The position numbers were made by a program, and so were the translations under genes. Below, piece by piece: positions 46,542-55,878 of a DNA stretch of 64,000 nucleotides. Origin of the DNA: Cohnella luojiensis (GTDB taxonomy: Bacteria > Bacillota > Bacilli > Paenibacillales > Paenibacillaceae); assembly GCF_004564235.1 (NCBI RefSeq), contig NZ_SOMN01000010.1, positions 62,001-126,000 of the forward strand, given 5' to 3'. Position 1 is the first letter of the stretch; each line of letters begins with the position of its first letter. Below the pieces are notes generated by a model, which was not told the origin of the DNA, did no database searches, and was given only the letters and a program-made list of their open reading frames with translations.

Positions 46542-47423
46542 TTATTTCAACGAACCAGCCATGACACCTTTTTCAAAGTATTTTTGAAAAAAAGGATACA
46601 TCAGAATTAATGGAAGACTCGAAATAACAATTGAAGAATACTTAATCATTTCTGAAAGCCGTTTCAGTTCAGCCATGGCTAATTGATCACTGATCATCCC
46701 TGGATCTGCTTGGTTTTGAATTAATATCGATCTTAAAACTAACTGTAACGGCTTTAATTTAGCATCATCCAAATAAATCATCGCATCGAAATAGGAGTTC
46801 CATTGAGCAACAAATGCGTACAATGCGATCACGAATATAATTGGTTTTGATAGAGGTAATACAATCTTGAAAAAGACATGTCTATCGGAAGCGCCATCAA
46901 CATTGGCCGCTTCGTTTAATTCTTTCGGGATGCCCTTAAAAAAAGTTCTGGTCAAAATAATGTTCCATACATTTACTGCCCCAGGAACCATAATGGCCCA
47001 TACGGTGTTTAACATTCCTAGGTCTTTCACGACTAAGTAAGTAGGAATTAAACCGCCGTTAAAGAACATCGTGATAATAAACAGCGTCATAAATAAGTTT
47101 TTACCCACTAAGCCGTTAACGGATAATGAATATCCAGCAAAGATAGAGATCACAACCGTAATAATAGTAAATCCGACTGAGTAATAAACAGCATTTGCAA
47201 AGCCTCGAATCATTGCTTCATTGGATAAAATCAATTTATAACCTTCAAAAGTCCATGCTGAACGATCAAAGGTAATCCCTTTACTTAACAACTCTGTCGG
47301 ATCCATGAATGAGGCCACGACTACATAAAACAAAGGTACGATTACTAATAAAACGGATAAGCATAACAAGAGATTGCTTGAAGCTAATAGGATTCGATCC
47401 AGTTTAGTGTGCTTAAAATTCAT
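46542..47423 (-). CDS. ABC transporter permease (LplC/YtcP type) of the fructoside importer
   Basis: 293 residues, six membrane helices. Coupling loop visible as LNEAANVDGASDRHVFFKIV and the C-terminus FEKGVMAGSLK, typical for the LplC group. Lies 20 bases after the partner permease and 58 bases before the binding-protein gene. Confidence 0.93.
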   Translation of the reverse strand: MNFKHTKLDRILLASSNLLLCLSVLLVIVPLFYVVVASFMDPTELLSKGITFDRSAWTFEGYKLILSNEAMIRGFANAVYYSVGFTIITVVISIFAGYSLSVNGLVGKNLFMTLFIITMFFNGGLIPTYLVVKDLGMLNTVWAIMVPGAVNVWNIILTRTFFKGIPKELNEAANVDGASDRHVFFKIVLPLSKPIIFVIALYAFVAQWNSYFDAMIYLDDAKLKPLQLVLRSILIQNQADPGMISDQLAMAELKRLSEMIKYSSIVISSLPLILMYPFFQKYFEKGVMAGSLK

Positions 47424-47442
47424 ATGGTGACTCCTTTATTTT

Positions 47443-48348
47443 TTAATAGAGGCCTTCCCCTTCATTTAGTTTCTTAACGATGAAATTAACGGCAACAAGC
47501 ATAATCACGTTAATAACAGAGTTGAAGAGACCAACTGCGGTGGAATAGGCATAATCACCCGCTTGTAAACCTTGTTTATAAACATAGGTTGGTATAATTT
47601 CGGAAGTCGGCAAATTCATTGCCGTTTGCATTAAAAAGGCTTTCTCAAATCCGATCGCCATAATACTGCCTGCACCTAAAATAAATACGATCGCCATTAC
47701 CGGTTTAATTGTCGACAGATCTATATGTCTAATTCTTTGCACAATATTAGCGCCATCAATAGTAGCAGCGTTATGCAATTCTGGATCAACACTTGCTAAT
47801 GCAGCTACATATATAATCGATGCCCAACCTGCTCCCTGCCAGATTCCAGATATGATATAGACAGATCGAAAATATTCAGGATCCGTCAAAAACATTAATG
47901 GTTTACCTGTAATGTTAGTGAGGATGATATTGATGGGACCGGCTGGCGATAAAAAAATGAATATCATCCCTACGATAACTACAACAGATATAAAATTCGG
48001 TGCATAAAGGATAAGCTGAATGTTCTTTTTGATCGCATTTCTGCGCAACTGATTTATCATCAAGGCTAAAATGATGGGCACCGGAAAACCCAGAATTAGA
48101 CCATATAAGCTTAGTTTGAGCGTGCTCATAAATATGATTTCAAAGTTGGGTGAAGATAAAAACCTAGTAAAATGCTTTAATCCTGCCCATTCGCTGCCTA
48201 AAATTCCTTTCATCGGATTAAAGTCCTTAAAAGCGATAATCGCTCCATACATGGGTAAATATTTAAAAAGAAGAGTAAGTATTAATGCCGGTGCTAAGAG
48301 CAAATAAAGAAAGTAGTTCTTAAAAATGTAGTCCATTCTGCCCTGCAA
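47443..48348 (-). CDS. ABC transporter permease (LplB type) of the fructoside importer
   Basis: 301 residues, six membrane helices, opening FKNYFLYLLLAPALILTLLF. Coupling loop DPELHNAATIDGANIVQRI. First gene of the minus-strand importer-GH32 operon, divergent from a LacI-type regulator gene with a 507-base AT-rich region between them. Confidence 0.93.
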   Translation of the reverse strand: MQGRMDYIFKNYFLYLLLAPALILTLLFKYLPMYGAIIAFKDFNPMKGILGSEWAGLKHFTRFLSSPNFEIIFMSTLKLSLYGLILGFPVPIILALMINQLRRNAIKKNIQLILYAPNFISVVVIVGMIFIFLSPAGPINIILTNITGKPLMFLTDPEYFRSVYIISGIWQGAGWASIIYVAALASVDPELHNAATIDGANIVQRIRHIDLSTIKPVMAIVFILGAGSIMAIGFEKAFLMQTAMNLPTSEIIPTYVYKQGLQAGDYAYSTAVGLFNSVINVIMLVAVNFIVKKLNEGEGLY

Positions 48349-48855
48349 TATTTAAACCCCCTCAAATTCCCCCGTTTTTTGTTATTGTTACATTTGTACA
48401 AAAAGTAAGGGTTTACATTTTAGAATTGTAATGTCTTCCGCAAATAGAATGTAACAGGATTCAGTGATATGGTCAATACTTTTTGTAAAATTATTTTGCC
48501 ATTTGTAATCTACTTTTATTTACACATTTGTCAATTATATTGACAAATTGTTTGTTTTTCATTGATTTTAAGCGGGAATTTAGCATATTTCATATAAAAA
48601 CTTAATCTCCACCCTTAAATAACCATAAAGGAAAAGATGATGTATGCACATTTTTGTAAACCCATTAGATTACATCTATAATCGTTTAATAATGTAAAAA
48701 CTTAATTGTGCATTTGTAACTTTCCTATTGATATTTCATTCGAATTATTATACATTTACCATAGCATTTCCTTATTGCAGTATGGCGGATCAGTCCGACA
48801 GAGGATCCTTAACGACCTGCAAAATGTTGGGATTAGCCGAGGTGGCCAACTAGAA
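48349..48855. promoter_or_regulatory. AT-rich divergent control region between the fructoside operon and its LacI-type regulator
   Basis: 507 bases without a gene. It holds a perfect 10-bp inverted repeat with a 3-base gap, ATTTGTCAAT-TAT-ATTGACAAAT (48526-48548), and a TTTGTACAAA palindrome (48389-48398). ACATTTGTA-like half sites recur at several points. TTGACA occurs on both strands inside the larger repeat, so bound repressor could cover a -35 box. These are operator candidates for the LacI-type protein at 48856; proof needs footprinting. Confidence 0.5.
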
Positions 48856-49896
48856 ATGAAAAAAGAAAAAATTACCGCACAGCATATCGCCGATTCATTG
48901 GGACTCTCCAGGAATACTGTATCCAAAGCTCTAAACGGGAGTGAAACAATCCCTCAAGAGACTCGGAACAAAGTGATAAAAAAAGCTGTTGAATTAAAAT
49001 ATAAGCAATTCGCTTATGTGGATATCGAAAATTTGACTGCCAAAAATACGGGTAATATCGCTTTACTAACATCCAATATGCCCAACAAATCGCACTTTGG
49101 CTCCTCGCTTCTTGGCGGACTCGAGAAAAAAATCAGTTCCGAAGGATATAATTTGTCCATTCATATTCTCAGGGAAACTGAAGTAGACAAGCTGGAACTC
49201 CCTAATAACTTTGAAACAAAAAATGTAGACGGAATTATATGTATAGAGCTGTTCGATAAACAATACAGTAAATTAATAAATGAATTAAAAATTCCAACAA
49301 TCTATATTGATTCTGCAGCAGATATTTTATATTCCGAACTAAATGCTGATATTATTTTGATGGAAAATGAACATAGCACCTATTCGCTCACCAAAAAACT
49401 GATAGATCATGGACATCAAAAAATTGGTTTTGTCGGCGATTACAATCACTGTAGAAGCTTTAATGAAAGATGGGTTGGTTTTAAAAGGGCACTATCCGAC
49501 TCCAATATAGAATTTAACCTGTCTCACTGTATTGTTGGCTATGATCGATACTTTGCTGCTGACTCTAACTGGCTGGAAGAACAGTTGGTTAATATGGAGA
49601 GTTTGCCTGCAGCTTTAATATGCGCCAATGATTTTATTGCAATTAGCGTTATGAAAGCATTAAAAAATAATAATATAAAAGTACCGGACGACATTGCTGT
49701 TTGCGGCTTTGACGACTCTGCAGAATCACGTATTATCGAACCGCATTTAACTACGGTCCATATATTCAATAATGAGATGGGTATTATCGCAGCGGAAATG
49801 CTATTATCAAGGTTAAAAAATCCTTCAAAGCCGTTCCAGATCACTCATGTGAAAACGGAACCCATATTCAGAGAATCAACTGGAAACTTACAATAA
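48856..49896 (+). CDS. LacI/GalR-family regulator of the fructoside operon
   Basis: 346 residues from ATG at 48856, with AGGTGG upstream; the frame is open back to 48706 but that part is not LacI-like. HTH and hinge: ITAQHIADSLGLSRNTVSKALNGSETIPQETRNKVI (in two parts). The effector domain includes LTKKLIDHGHQKIGFVGD and VPDDIAVCGFDDSAESRIIEPHLTTVH. The protein is AT-rich like the neighbouring ABC operon. It is divergent from this operon and likely represses it until a fructoside is present. Confidence 0.9.
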   Translation: MKKEKITAQHIADSLGLSRNTVSKALNGSETIPQETRNKVIKKAVELKYKQFAYVDIENLTAKNTGNIALLTSNMPNKSHFGSSLLGGLEKKISSEGYNLSIHILRETEVDKLELPNNFETKNVDGIICIELFDKQYSKLINELKIPTIYIDSAADILYSELNADIILMENEHSTYSLTKKLIDHGHQKIGFVGDYNHCRSFNERWVGFKRALSDSNIEFNLSHCIVGYDRYFAADSNWLEEQLVNMESLPAALICANDFIAISVMKALKNNNIKVPDDIAVCGFDDSAESRIIEPHLTTVHIFNNEMGIIAAEMLLSRLKNPSKPFQITHVKTEPIFRESTGNLQ

Positions 49897-49938
49897 AACA
49901 ACAAAAGCCAGCCTCTTTCGGCTAGCTTTTGTTATTTT
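49895..49938. terminator. Bidirectional terminator between regulator and kinase remnant
   Basis: AACAAAAGC(C)AGCC (49900-49913) pairs with GGCTAGCTTTTGTT (49920-49933), with A- and T-rich tracts on both sides (TTATTTT after it). Confidence 0.85.
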
Positions 49939-49942
49939 AGTT

Positions 49943-50305
49943 CTAAGATCCATTGAGCATGTTCTCTACTTCTTGCAGTTTCGGTAATGAAGGAATCGCT
50001 CCCTTGCGCTGCGTTGCCAAAGCACCTGCAGCATTTGCGAACCGAACGCAATCACGAATTTCACGATCCATCAGCGTACTAAAGCGATCCGGTGAATCCA
50101 ACAATTGATAGAGTATGGCACCAAGGTATGCATCTCCTGCACCATTCGAATCCACAGACTTAACAACAAAACCGGGTACGGTCCCTGTGTAATTGTGCAC
50201 GTTATAATAACATCCCTTACTTCCAAGCGTTACGAATATGGCCGGTATGCTATAACGATCGCTGAGCCACCGGCAGCCTTCTTCTTTAGTCCGAAACAAC
50301 GCCAC
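49943..50305 (-). pseudogene. Headless fructokinase-like (PfkB) gene
   Basis: About 118 codons of the C-terminal third of a PfkB kinase: LFRTKEEGCRWLSDRY aligns with the middle of the intact fructokinase at 39173, followed by VDSNGAGDAYLGAIL (catalytic Asp kept, usual TTGAGD is SNGAGD) and NAAGALATQRKGAIPSLP. The substrate-binding N-terminal domain is gone. Its 5' break at about 50300 abuts a headless AraC gene on the other strand. GTG at 50305 is an accidental start. Confidence 0.85.
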
Positions 50306-51013
50306 TCACTCCGAAAAATCGGTGCAGATACGTTGCGCCAGCCTCATTTGCATTTCGACTTTTATTATCAAGATGACAGTCCCTTAGTAGGAGTTTCCTT
50401 CAAAAACTTGCAGCACATAACCGACGAGGAATCGCATTACTTCCGCCAAAATATCATGGATCAGATGCCGGTTAAGCTTTCAACCCATTTACGGTTGCAG
50501 CAGCCGGGCGTCATTGAGCGAATGTTGTTCGATATTATTAATGAATTTGAAATGAAACTGCCCTTCTACGAAGTAAAAGCCAAAGGACTGTTCATCGATC
50601 TATGGGTTCAATTGCTGCGTGAAAACATCTGGCATCAGAATCCGCTTCTGATTTCCAATCTACAAATGCTGAACCGTGTAAAGGAGTACATTAAGGTCAA
50701 CTTCTATACAAAGATATCATTGGACGAACTTTCCTCCAGATTCAATTTCAGCAAGTCATATCTCGTTCGATTGTTTACCCATACATTTGGAATGAGCCCC
50801 ATTCAATATCATCAATTGATACGGATTGAAAAAGCGCGCGAGATGATTCAATTTACCGATGAACCACTCACGTCGATTGCCGACAAGATCGGTTACACGA
50901 GCATTCATTCTTTTAGCCGGATTTTCAAAAAAATTGATGGCGTCAGCCCGTCATACTATCGAAGAAACGAAGTGAAAGAAGAGTTAACCGAAAAATCATT
51001 ACCGTGGAGATAA
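50306..51013 (+). pseudogene. Headless AraC-family regulator gene
   Basis: Recognisable AraC-like sequence begins near IGADTLRQPHLHFDFYY and runs to the stop at 51013. Both helix-turn-helix motifs are intact (LDELSSRFNFSKSYLVRLFT; LTSIADKIGYTSIHSFSRIF). The N-terminal cupin start is missing; the frame before about 50306 belongs to the other strand of the kinase fragment. An internal ATG near 50458 could still give a DNA-binding domain. It is closely related to the fragment at 42829 (DNA near GAATTT.AAATGAAACTGCC is almost the same). Confidence 0.8.
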
Positions 51014-51072
51014 ATCTGTGTCAAGCTGGTACATATAGCCTTTTACATTATGCGTTTTTAGAGGTAGTGAAG

Positions 51073-51775
51073 TCATTTACCACGCCCTCTGATCAACATA
51101 ACGATAAAAAGAATAGTTGGTATAACTCCAATAAAAATCATATTGGCCTTGAATTGTTCCGCGATGATTTTCCCCATTTCTAAATGCGACTGCCAGCTCC
51201 GCGGAAGAAAGGAAGCGGCATACATTACGGCTCCAACCGGAAGGACAAACCTTCTATAATCGGTATTAAACAACTGAGACAACCCAAGTACGGCGGCTAA
51301 ATACCATATTGTCGTTTTAATAAATATTCCCGCATAAAAGAGCAAGATAACTAATTCGTCGAAACGCTCGAATACTTCGGCGATCTTAATCAGTTGTACG
51401 AATTGTAATAAGTGGCTTTTTAATCTGCGCCGGATTAACGCTATATTGGTAACCATATCCTCGGTAAAACTATCTTTAGGACCCCGAACGACAGATTGGG
51501 ACGAAGGCTCATCTACGCTTCTTTGCTTCCATTTGGACGAACTTCAGAAATGCCCTGTTCCAAACCTTCAGCGGAATAATCGTATCTCCGTTAAACATAG
51601 CCGACATAAATTCGTCCATTTTACTTATCGTATTTGTTCGGTTAACTGTATGCCCCTTGAAACGTTCGAATGGCTATATCCGAGCTGTATTTATTGATAT
51701 TTTGTTGAAGGTTTTCGGATAGCGTATCGGCTTGCAGAAGTTTATTCACCTTACCATCCCATCTTCCCAACAAAT
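51073..51775 (-). pseudogene. Fused and frameshifted gerA-gerB spore germination relic
   Basis: Minus-strand reading starts with a GerA-like N-terminus (VNKLLQADTLSENLQQNINK then YSSDIAIRTFQ, from about 51749), breaks, resumes in another frame with MSAMFNGDTIIPL, breaks, EGLEQGISEVRPNG, breaks, and then QRSVDEPSSQSVVRGPKDSF with ALIRRRLKS, the GerA hallmark. At about 51416 it fuses in frame to the C-terminal third of a GerB permease (VFERFDELVILLFYAGIFIK and later), ending at 51073. So at least three frameshifts and one large deletion. The 127-residue open frame 51073-51456 is the last piece of it. Confidence 0.8.
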
Positions 51776-51893
51776 GTGTAATATCGCTCGTCAATTGAAT
51801 TGATTATTTTGGGCAAAAGACAATAAGCTTAATCAACAGCTAAGCTGTAGATTAAGCTTATTTCATAATTACATAGCAGTCGTATGTGGGAAT

Positions 51894-52949
51894 TCAGACC
51901 GACCATTCTTCCAATGACAATATCGGCTCCGCCTTCAGATCGAGCGAGGAATACTGCCCTCTGCGCCACTTCAAATCCGCCGCGGCGGCGATCATCGCGG
52001 CATTGTCGGTGCACAGCTTGTTCGGCGGGATGAGCAAAGGCACGCCCGCCTCCTCGCACAACGAACTTAGCCTTTCCCTTAACCCCCGGTTAGCCGCGAC
52101 TCCGCCGCACAACAACATCTGCTTGGCGCCGAACTCCTTGGCCGCTCTAATCGCCTTGCCGGTTACCACGTCAATTACCGATTGCTGGAACCCGCGGGCA
52201 AGCGCGGAAAAGTCCGGAGATTCCCCCTTCATCCGGGAACGGTTAATCTCCGACAAAACGGCGGATTTCAAGCCGCTAAAGCTGAAATCATAGGAGTCCT
52301 GCTCCAGCCATGAGCGAGGGAGTACGATTTCCTCCGCAGCCTCCTGAGCGAGACGGTCAACGCAAGGTCCTCCCGGATAAGGAAATTGCAGCGCTCTTGC
52401 TACCTTGTCATAGGCTTCGCCAACCGCATCGTCTCGCGTCCGTCCGATGATGCGGAATTTCCCCTCTTCTTCAAGAAGCACGATCTCCGTATGTCCGCCG
52501 GACACCACCAGAGCGATGGAAGGATAAACGATATCGCCGATAAGGTGGTTGGCATATATATGTCCCGCGATGTGATGAGTTCCGATCAACGGGACGTCAA
52601 GGGCCAGCGCCAAGCTTTTGGCAGCGATGACTCCCACGAGCAAAGCCCCGATTAGTCCAGGTCCTTGCGTCACCGCCACCGCGTCAATATCCTCCAACTC
52701 CACCTTTGCCTCCCGAAGAGCTTCCTCTAGGATTAACGTAATGCTCTCCACGTGCTTGCGCGACGCGATCTCCGGAACGACGCCGCCGAACTGCTTATGC
52801 GTCTCGATCTGGCTCGAGATGATGTTGGACAGTACTTCCCGTCCGTTCCGGACGACGGCAACCGATGTTTCATCGCAACTTGTTTCTATAGCCAAAAGCA
52901 GATAGTCGCCTTCCGAGGAAGCCGATACTGCTTGGAATGTTTCGCTCAT
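51894..52949 (-). CDS. tsaD: tRNA N6-adenosine threonylcarbamoyltransferase TsaD
   Basis: 351 residues. Makes t6A37 in ANN-decoding tRNAs together with TsaB and TsaE. Landmarks: [16 protein letters not shown], the metal-binding [10 protein letters not shown] (HxxxH), [11 protein letters not shown] and [14 protein letters not shown]. Starts in an ATGA overlap with rimI. Last gene of thiL-tsaE-tsaB-rimI-tsaD. Confidence 0.98.
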   Translation of the reverse strand: MSETFQAVSASSEGDYLLLAIETSCDETSVAVVRNGREVLSNIISSQIETHKQFGGVVPEIASRKHVESITLILEEALREAKVELEDIDAVAVTQGPGLIGALLVGVIAAKSLALALDVPLIGTHHIAGHIYANHLIGDIVYPSIALVVSGGHTEIVLLEEEGKFRIIGRTRDDAVGEAYDKVARALQFPYPGGPCVDRLAQEAAEEIVLPRSWLEQDSYDFSFSGLKSAVLSEINRSRMKGESPDFSALARGFQQSVIDVVTGKAIRAAKEFGAKQMLLCGGVAANRGLRERLSSLCEEAGVPLLIPPNKLCTDNAAMIAAAADLKWRRGQYSSLDLKAEPILSLEEWSV

Positions 52950-53443
52950 GCCTCTTCCCCCTCCGTCGCTCCCGCGTATTCCGAATCCTCGAAGTCGTCA
53001 TTCGGCACAAGATCAGCCCACATGATGAGCGCATCCTCTAGATTATCCGAATAATAGGCTGGCCGAACCCCGGACGGGGAAAATCCCATTTTACGATATA
53101 AGGACTGCGCTCTTTCGTTAGATACCCGTACCTCCAAGGTCATTCTTCGCGCCCCGAGATAAGAGGCGGTCTTCATCATTTCCTTGAGAAGCTTTTTTCC
53201 GTAACCCATTCCTTGATATTTTTCCCTAATCGCGATATTCGTAACATGCGCTTCGTCGATAATAAGCCACATCCCGCCATAACCCAAAATGGTATCCTCG
53301 CGTTCCATGACCATGTATTTGGCGAATAAGTTATGGGTCAGTTCGTTGCGAAAAGCTTCGGCAGACCAAGGCGCCGTGAAGGCTTCGCGTTCGATATCCA
53401 CGATCGTGTCGATATCGTTCAAATTCATCAAGCGATAATTCAT
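52946..53443 (-). CDS. rimI: Ribosomal protein N-acetyltransferase RimI-like (GNAT)
   Basis: 165 residues from ATG at 53443 (GGAGAG eight bases upstream); a GTG at 53452 overlapping the tsaB stop is the alternative. GNAT fold: [17 protein letters not shown] at the N-terminus, acetyl-CoA loop [18 protein letters not shown], and [19 protein letters not shown]. RimI acetylates an N-terminus, S18 in E. coli. Conserved between tsaB and tsaD. Stop overlaps the tsaD start. Confidence 0.92.
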   Translation of the reverse strand: MNYRLMNLNDIDTIVDIEREAFTAPWSAEAFRNELTHNLFAKYMVMEREDTILGYGGMWLIIDEAHVTNIAIREKYQGMGYGKKLLKEMMKTASYLGARRMTLEVRVSNERAQSLYRKMGFSPSGVRPAYYSDNLEDALIMWADLVPNDDFEDSEYAGATEGEEA

Positions 53444-53448
53444 TCCCG

Positions 53449-54243
53449 TCACTCTCCCCGCGACGCCGCCAGCAACTTCGCTTCCGCTTCCGCCAATTGC
53501 GTGTAATTCGGGACGAAGCCGTGAACGTCATCCCGTTCTCCTTGCCTGAATCTATGCTCCGCAAGCTGTCCGACAGCAGTTGCGTTCATGTCGCATGCAA
53601 GCACTCGCAATCGCGTCCCCGACTGCTCGGCTTGTTCTATCGCGGCTTGGTGGGGAGCGGTTTCGCCCACGAACCAGATGGCGGCCACCTGCGAATCCGT
53701 CGAAGCCTCTCCCTCGATGCGACTGGCCCAATCCGCGATCAAGCGAATGCCGTCGCCATCTACAGTCTCCCATTTGCCCGCCGCGTCGGCCGAATAACGG
53801 GCGGTGTATACTTGACCTCTCCGCGCATCCATGAGGGGCACGATCCAGGTATCCCGATCCGGCACCATATTCTCGTTCGCCTCGCGCAAAGAATTCCATG
53901 CGCCAAGAGCCAGCGCTTTCAGGCTGGATACGCCAATGAGGGGCTTGTTCCAAGCCCATGCCAATGTTTTGGCTGCGGTTACCGCGATGCGAACCCCCGT
54001 ATAAGATCCCGGGCCTTGACCTACGGCCACGGCATCCAGATCCTTGCCTTTTAAGCCGTTCCGGCTAAGAAGCTCCTTGATCTCCGATAGAACCCTGACC
54101 GAATGATTGCGTTCGGTAAAGGAAATAATGGAATCAACCCTGATCCCGTCCCTTACGATGGCAGCCGTAAACGCAGCCGTCGAGGTGTCGATGGCCAACA
54201 CCGTCACGGAGCTGTCTTCGCTCCTGTTATCGATTGATTTCAT
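53449..54243 (-). CDS. tsaB: tRNA threonylcarbamoyladenosine synthesis protein TsaB
   Basis: 264 residues from ATG at 54243, in ATGA overlap with tsaE; frame open to 54411 is inside tsaE. ASKHA-type fold: VLAIDTSTAAFTAAIV, VAVGQGPGSYTGVRIAVTAA. Dimerises with TsaD and is needed for t6A. GAGGAGG upstream lies inside the tsaE 3' end. Stop is six bases before rimI. Confidence 0.95.
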   Translation of the reverse strand: MKSIDNRSEDSSVTVLAIDTSTAAFTAAIVRDGIRVDSIISFTERNHSVRVLSEIKELLSRNGLKGKDLDAVAVGQGPGSYTGVRIAVTAAKTLAWAWNKPLIGVSSLKALALGAWNSLREANENMVPDRDTWIVPLMDARRGQVYTARYSADAAGKWETVDGDGIRLIADWASRIEGEASTDSQVAAIWFVGETAPHQAAIEQAEQSGTRLRVLACDMNATAVGQLAEHRFRQGERDDVHGFVPNYTQLAEAEAKLLAASRGE

Positions 54244-54764
54244 GCGGTCGGTTCCTCCTCCTCGACTTGCCGCAGCTCTAGCAGGCGACACCATCGTTCG
54301 TATTCCTGCCCTACCGGCAAGCAGCTGATCCGACGAGATTCGGGTCCGGTCGTCTCTATCCGGATATGCAATCTTTCCGGCGGCAGAATAGAGGCAATAA
54401 TAGATGCCCATTCAACCAAAGTGACCCCTTCGCCGTGGAAATATTCGTCCAATCCAAGCTCGTCGGCTTCTTCCAATGACAAGCGGTACACGTCCATATG
54501 GTAAAAAGGAAAGCGAGATCCCTCATATTCTTTAATAATCGTATAGGTAGGACTGTTCACGATTCCCCGAACTCCGATCGCAGCCGCGAATGCCTGCGCG
54601 AATCTCGTTTTCCCCGCTCCCAGGTCCCCATCCAGCGCCAGCACCGTTCCAGGCTGCGCCAGCTTAGCCAATGCTTCCGCAAAGGCTGCCGTATCCCCCT
54701 CCGTAGGGATTTCCAGAACGAACCTCATCGGATAATCTGCTTCATTCCATTGCATGCTTGGCAT
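54240..54764 (-). CDS. tsaE: tRNA threonylcarbamoyladenosine synthesis ATPase TsaE
   Basis: 174 residues. P-loop GDLGAGKT at 46-53; conserved VNSPTYTIIKEYEG and HMDVYRL, and VEWASI. ATPase that drives the t6A complex cycle. Start ATG overlaps the thiL stop by one base (TAATG), and its stop overlaps tsaB as ATGA. Slightly longer at the C-terminus than usual (acidic EEEE tail). Confidence 0.96.
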   Translation of the reverse strand: MPSMQWNEADYPMRFVLEIPTEGDTAAFAEALAKLAQPGTVLALDGDLGAGKTRFAQAFAAAIGVRGIVNSPTYTIIKEYEGSRFPFYHMDVYRLSLEEADELGLDEYFHGEGVTLVEWASIIASILPPERLHIRIETTGPESRRISCLPVGQEYERWCRLLELRQVEEEEPTA

Positions 54765-55795
54765 TATCCCTTCGGAAAATGATTGTAACCCTGCTTAAGC
54801 ACCGGCTTGTACGCACCGGATGCTGTTTCCATGACGACCTCGGGCTCCCCGGCTTCGACTTCTCCGATGACGAACAAAGGGATTCCTTCCGCGCGAAAAC
54901 GTACCCTCATCTCTTGCTCGGATCGCTTGTCCGCCGTACCGAGAAGAACGTAATCCTCCCCGCCATACAGCATGAAATCCAGCGGTTGTATCCCGTTATC
55001 ATGGGCATAGGAAGCAAGTTCGCCCGATAGGGGCAGGAGCGTTTCCTTCAGTAGAAGCTTAACTCCCGAGGCTTCGGCGATTTCCCATGCTTCGCTGGCA
55101 ACTCCGTCGCTGACGTCGTTAAGCGAAGCTCCCCATCCGTGCTCAAGAAGGATCCTCCCGGCTCTGACGGAAGGAGAAGGACGTTGATGCGCTTGAGTAA
55201 GCCTAAGCGATAGGGATTCGGCTTTGTTCATTAAGCCGTGGAGCCCTCCGGCGGATAAACCGGTAGGACCGGTCAGAAAGACGAATTGTCCGGGCTTGGC
55301 CCCGCTGCGCCGGATGGCTTGTCCTGCTTCGACCGTACCTATTACCGTTACCGCCACGACTAGCTGATTCGGTGCCGACGTGGTGTCGCCACCGATAATG
55401 GCGACGCCATATCGTTCCGCGCATTCGTATAATCCATCGTACAATCGCTTCATCCGATCGGCATCCCATGACGGGGGAACGCTCACCGAAACCAAGGCGA
55501 ATTTCGGAATGCCGCCCATTGCGGCAATGTCGCTCACGTTGGCGGAGAGCGCCTTGTAGCCGACATCCGACTCGCCCATGGTCTCGTTCAGAAAATGAAC
55601 TTTCTCTACCATCGTATCCATGGCGAGAAGCCATTCCTGTGCCGCCGAACCTCCTGCGACGATAGCGGCATCGTCGCCGATGCCGAGAGTGACTCCTGCC
55701 TGAGCAAGGAATTCCCTGGGCTGACGGCCTTCCGTCCAGGAGCGAATAAGCCCGAATTCGTCCAATGGCCGCACGGCGTATCCCCTTTTCGTCAT
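54764..55795 (-). CDS. thiL: Thiamine-monophosphate kinase ThiL
   Basis: 343 residues. Makes thiamine diphosphate from thiamine phosphate and ATP. Landmarks: LGIGDDAAIV (GDD), AMDTMVEKVHFL, ALSANVSDIAAMGG, AIIGGDTTSA, NDVSDGVASE and MLYGGEDYVLLG, all typical. First gene of the t6A operon; GAAGGAAC precedes the ATG at 55795, and a TATAAT lies only about 12 bases before the start, so the leader may be short. Confidence 0.96.
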   Translation of the reverse strand: MTKRGYAVRPLDEFGLIRSWTEGRQPREFLAQAGVTLGIGDDAAIVAGGSAAQEWLLAMDTMVEKVHFLNETMGESDVGYKALSANVSDIAAMGGIPKFALVSVSVPPSWDADRMKRLYDGLYECAERYGVAIIGGDTTSAPNQLVVAVTVIGTVEAGQAIRRSGAKPGQFVFLTGPTGLSAGGLHGLMNKAESLSLRLTQAHQRPSPSVRAGRILLEHGWGASLNDVSDGVASEAWEIAEASGVKLLLKETLLPLSGELASYAHDNGIQPLDFMLYGGEDYVLLGTADKRSEQEMRVRFRAEGIPLFVIGEVEAGEPEVVMETASGAYKPVLKQGYNHFPKG

Positions 55796-55838
55796 TTTGT
55801 TCCTTCATTATATCGGGGTGCGCCCGAACATGCAAAGA

Positions 55839-55862
55839 CCCGTCCGGCTTATGCCGAACGGG
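55839..55862 (-). terminator. Hairpin between the toroid-like gene and thiL
   Basis: CCCGTCCGGC-TTAT-GCCGAACGGG, ten-base arms with one mismatch. T-run on the minus strand is weak (TCTTTG), so it is a possible terminator for the upstream gene only. Confidence 0.5.
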
Positions 55863-55878
55863 AAAACTCTTGAATCCG

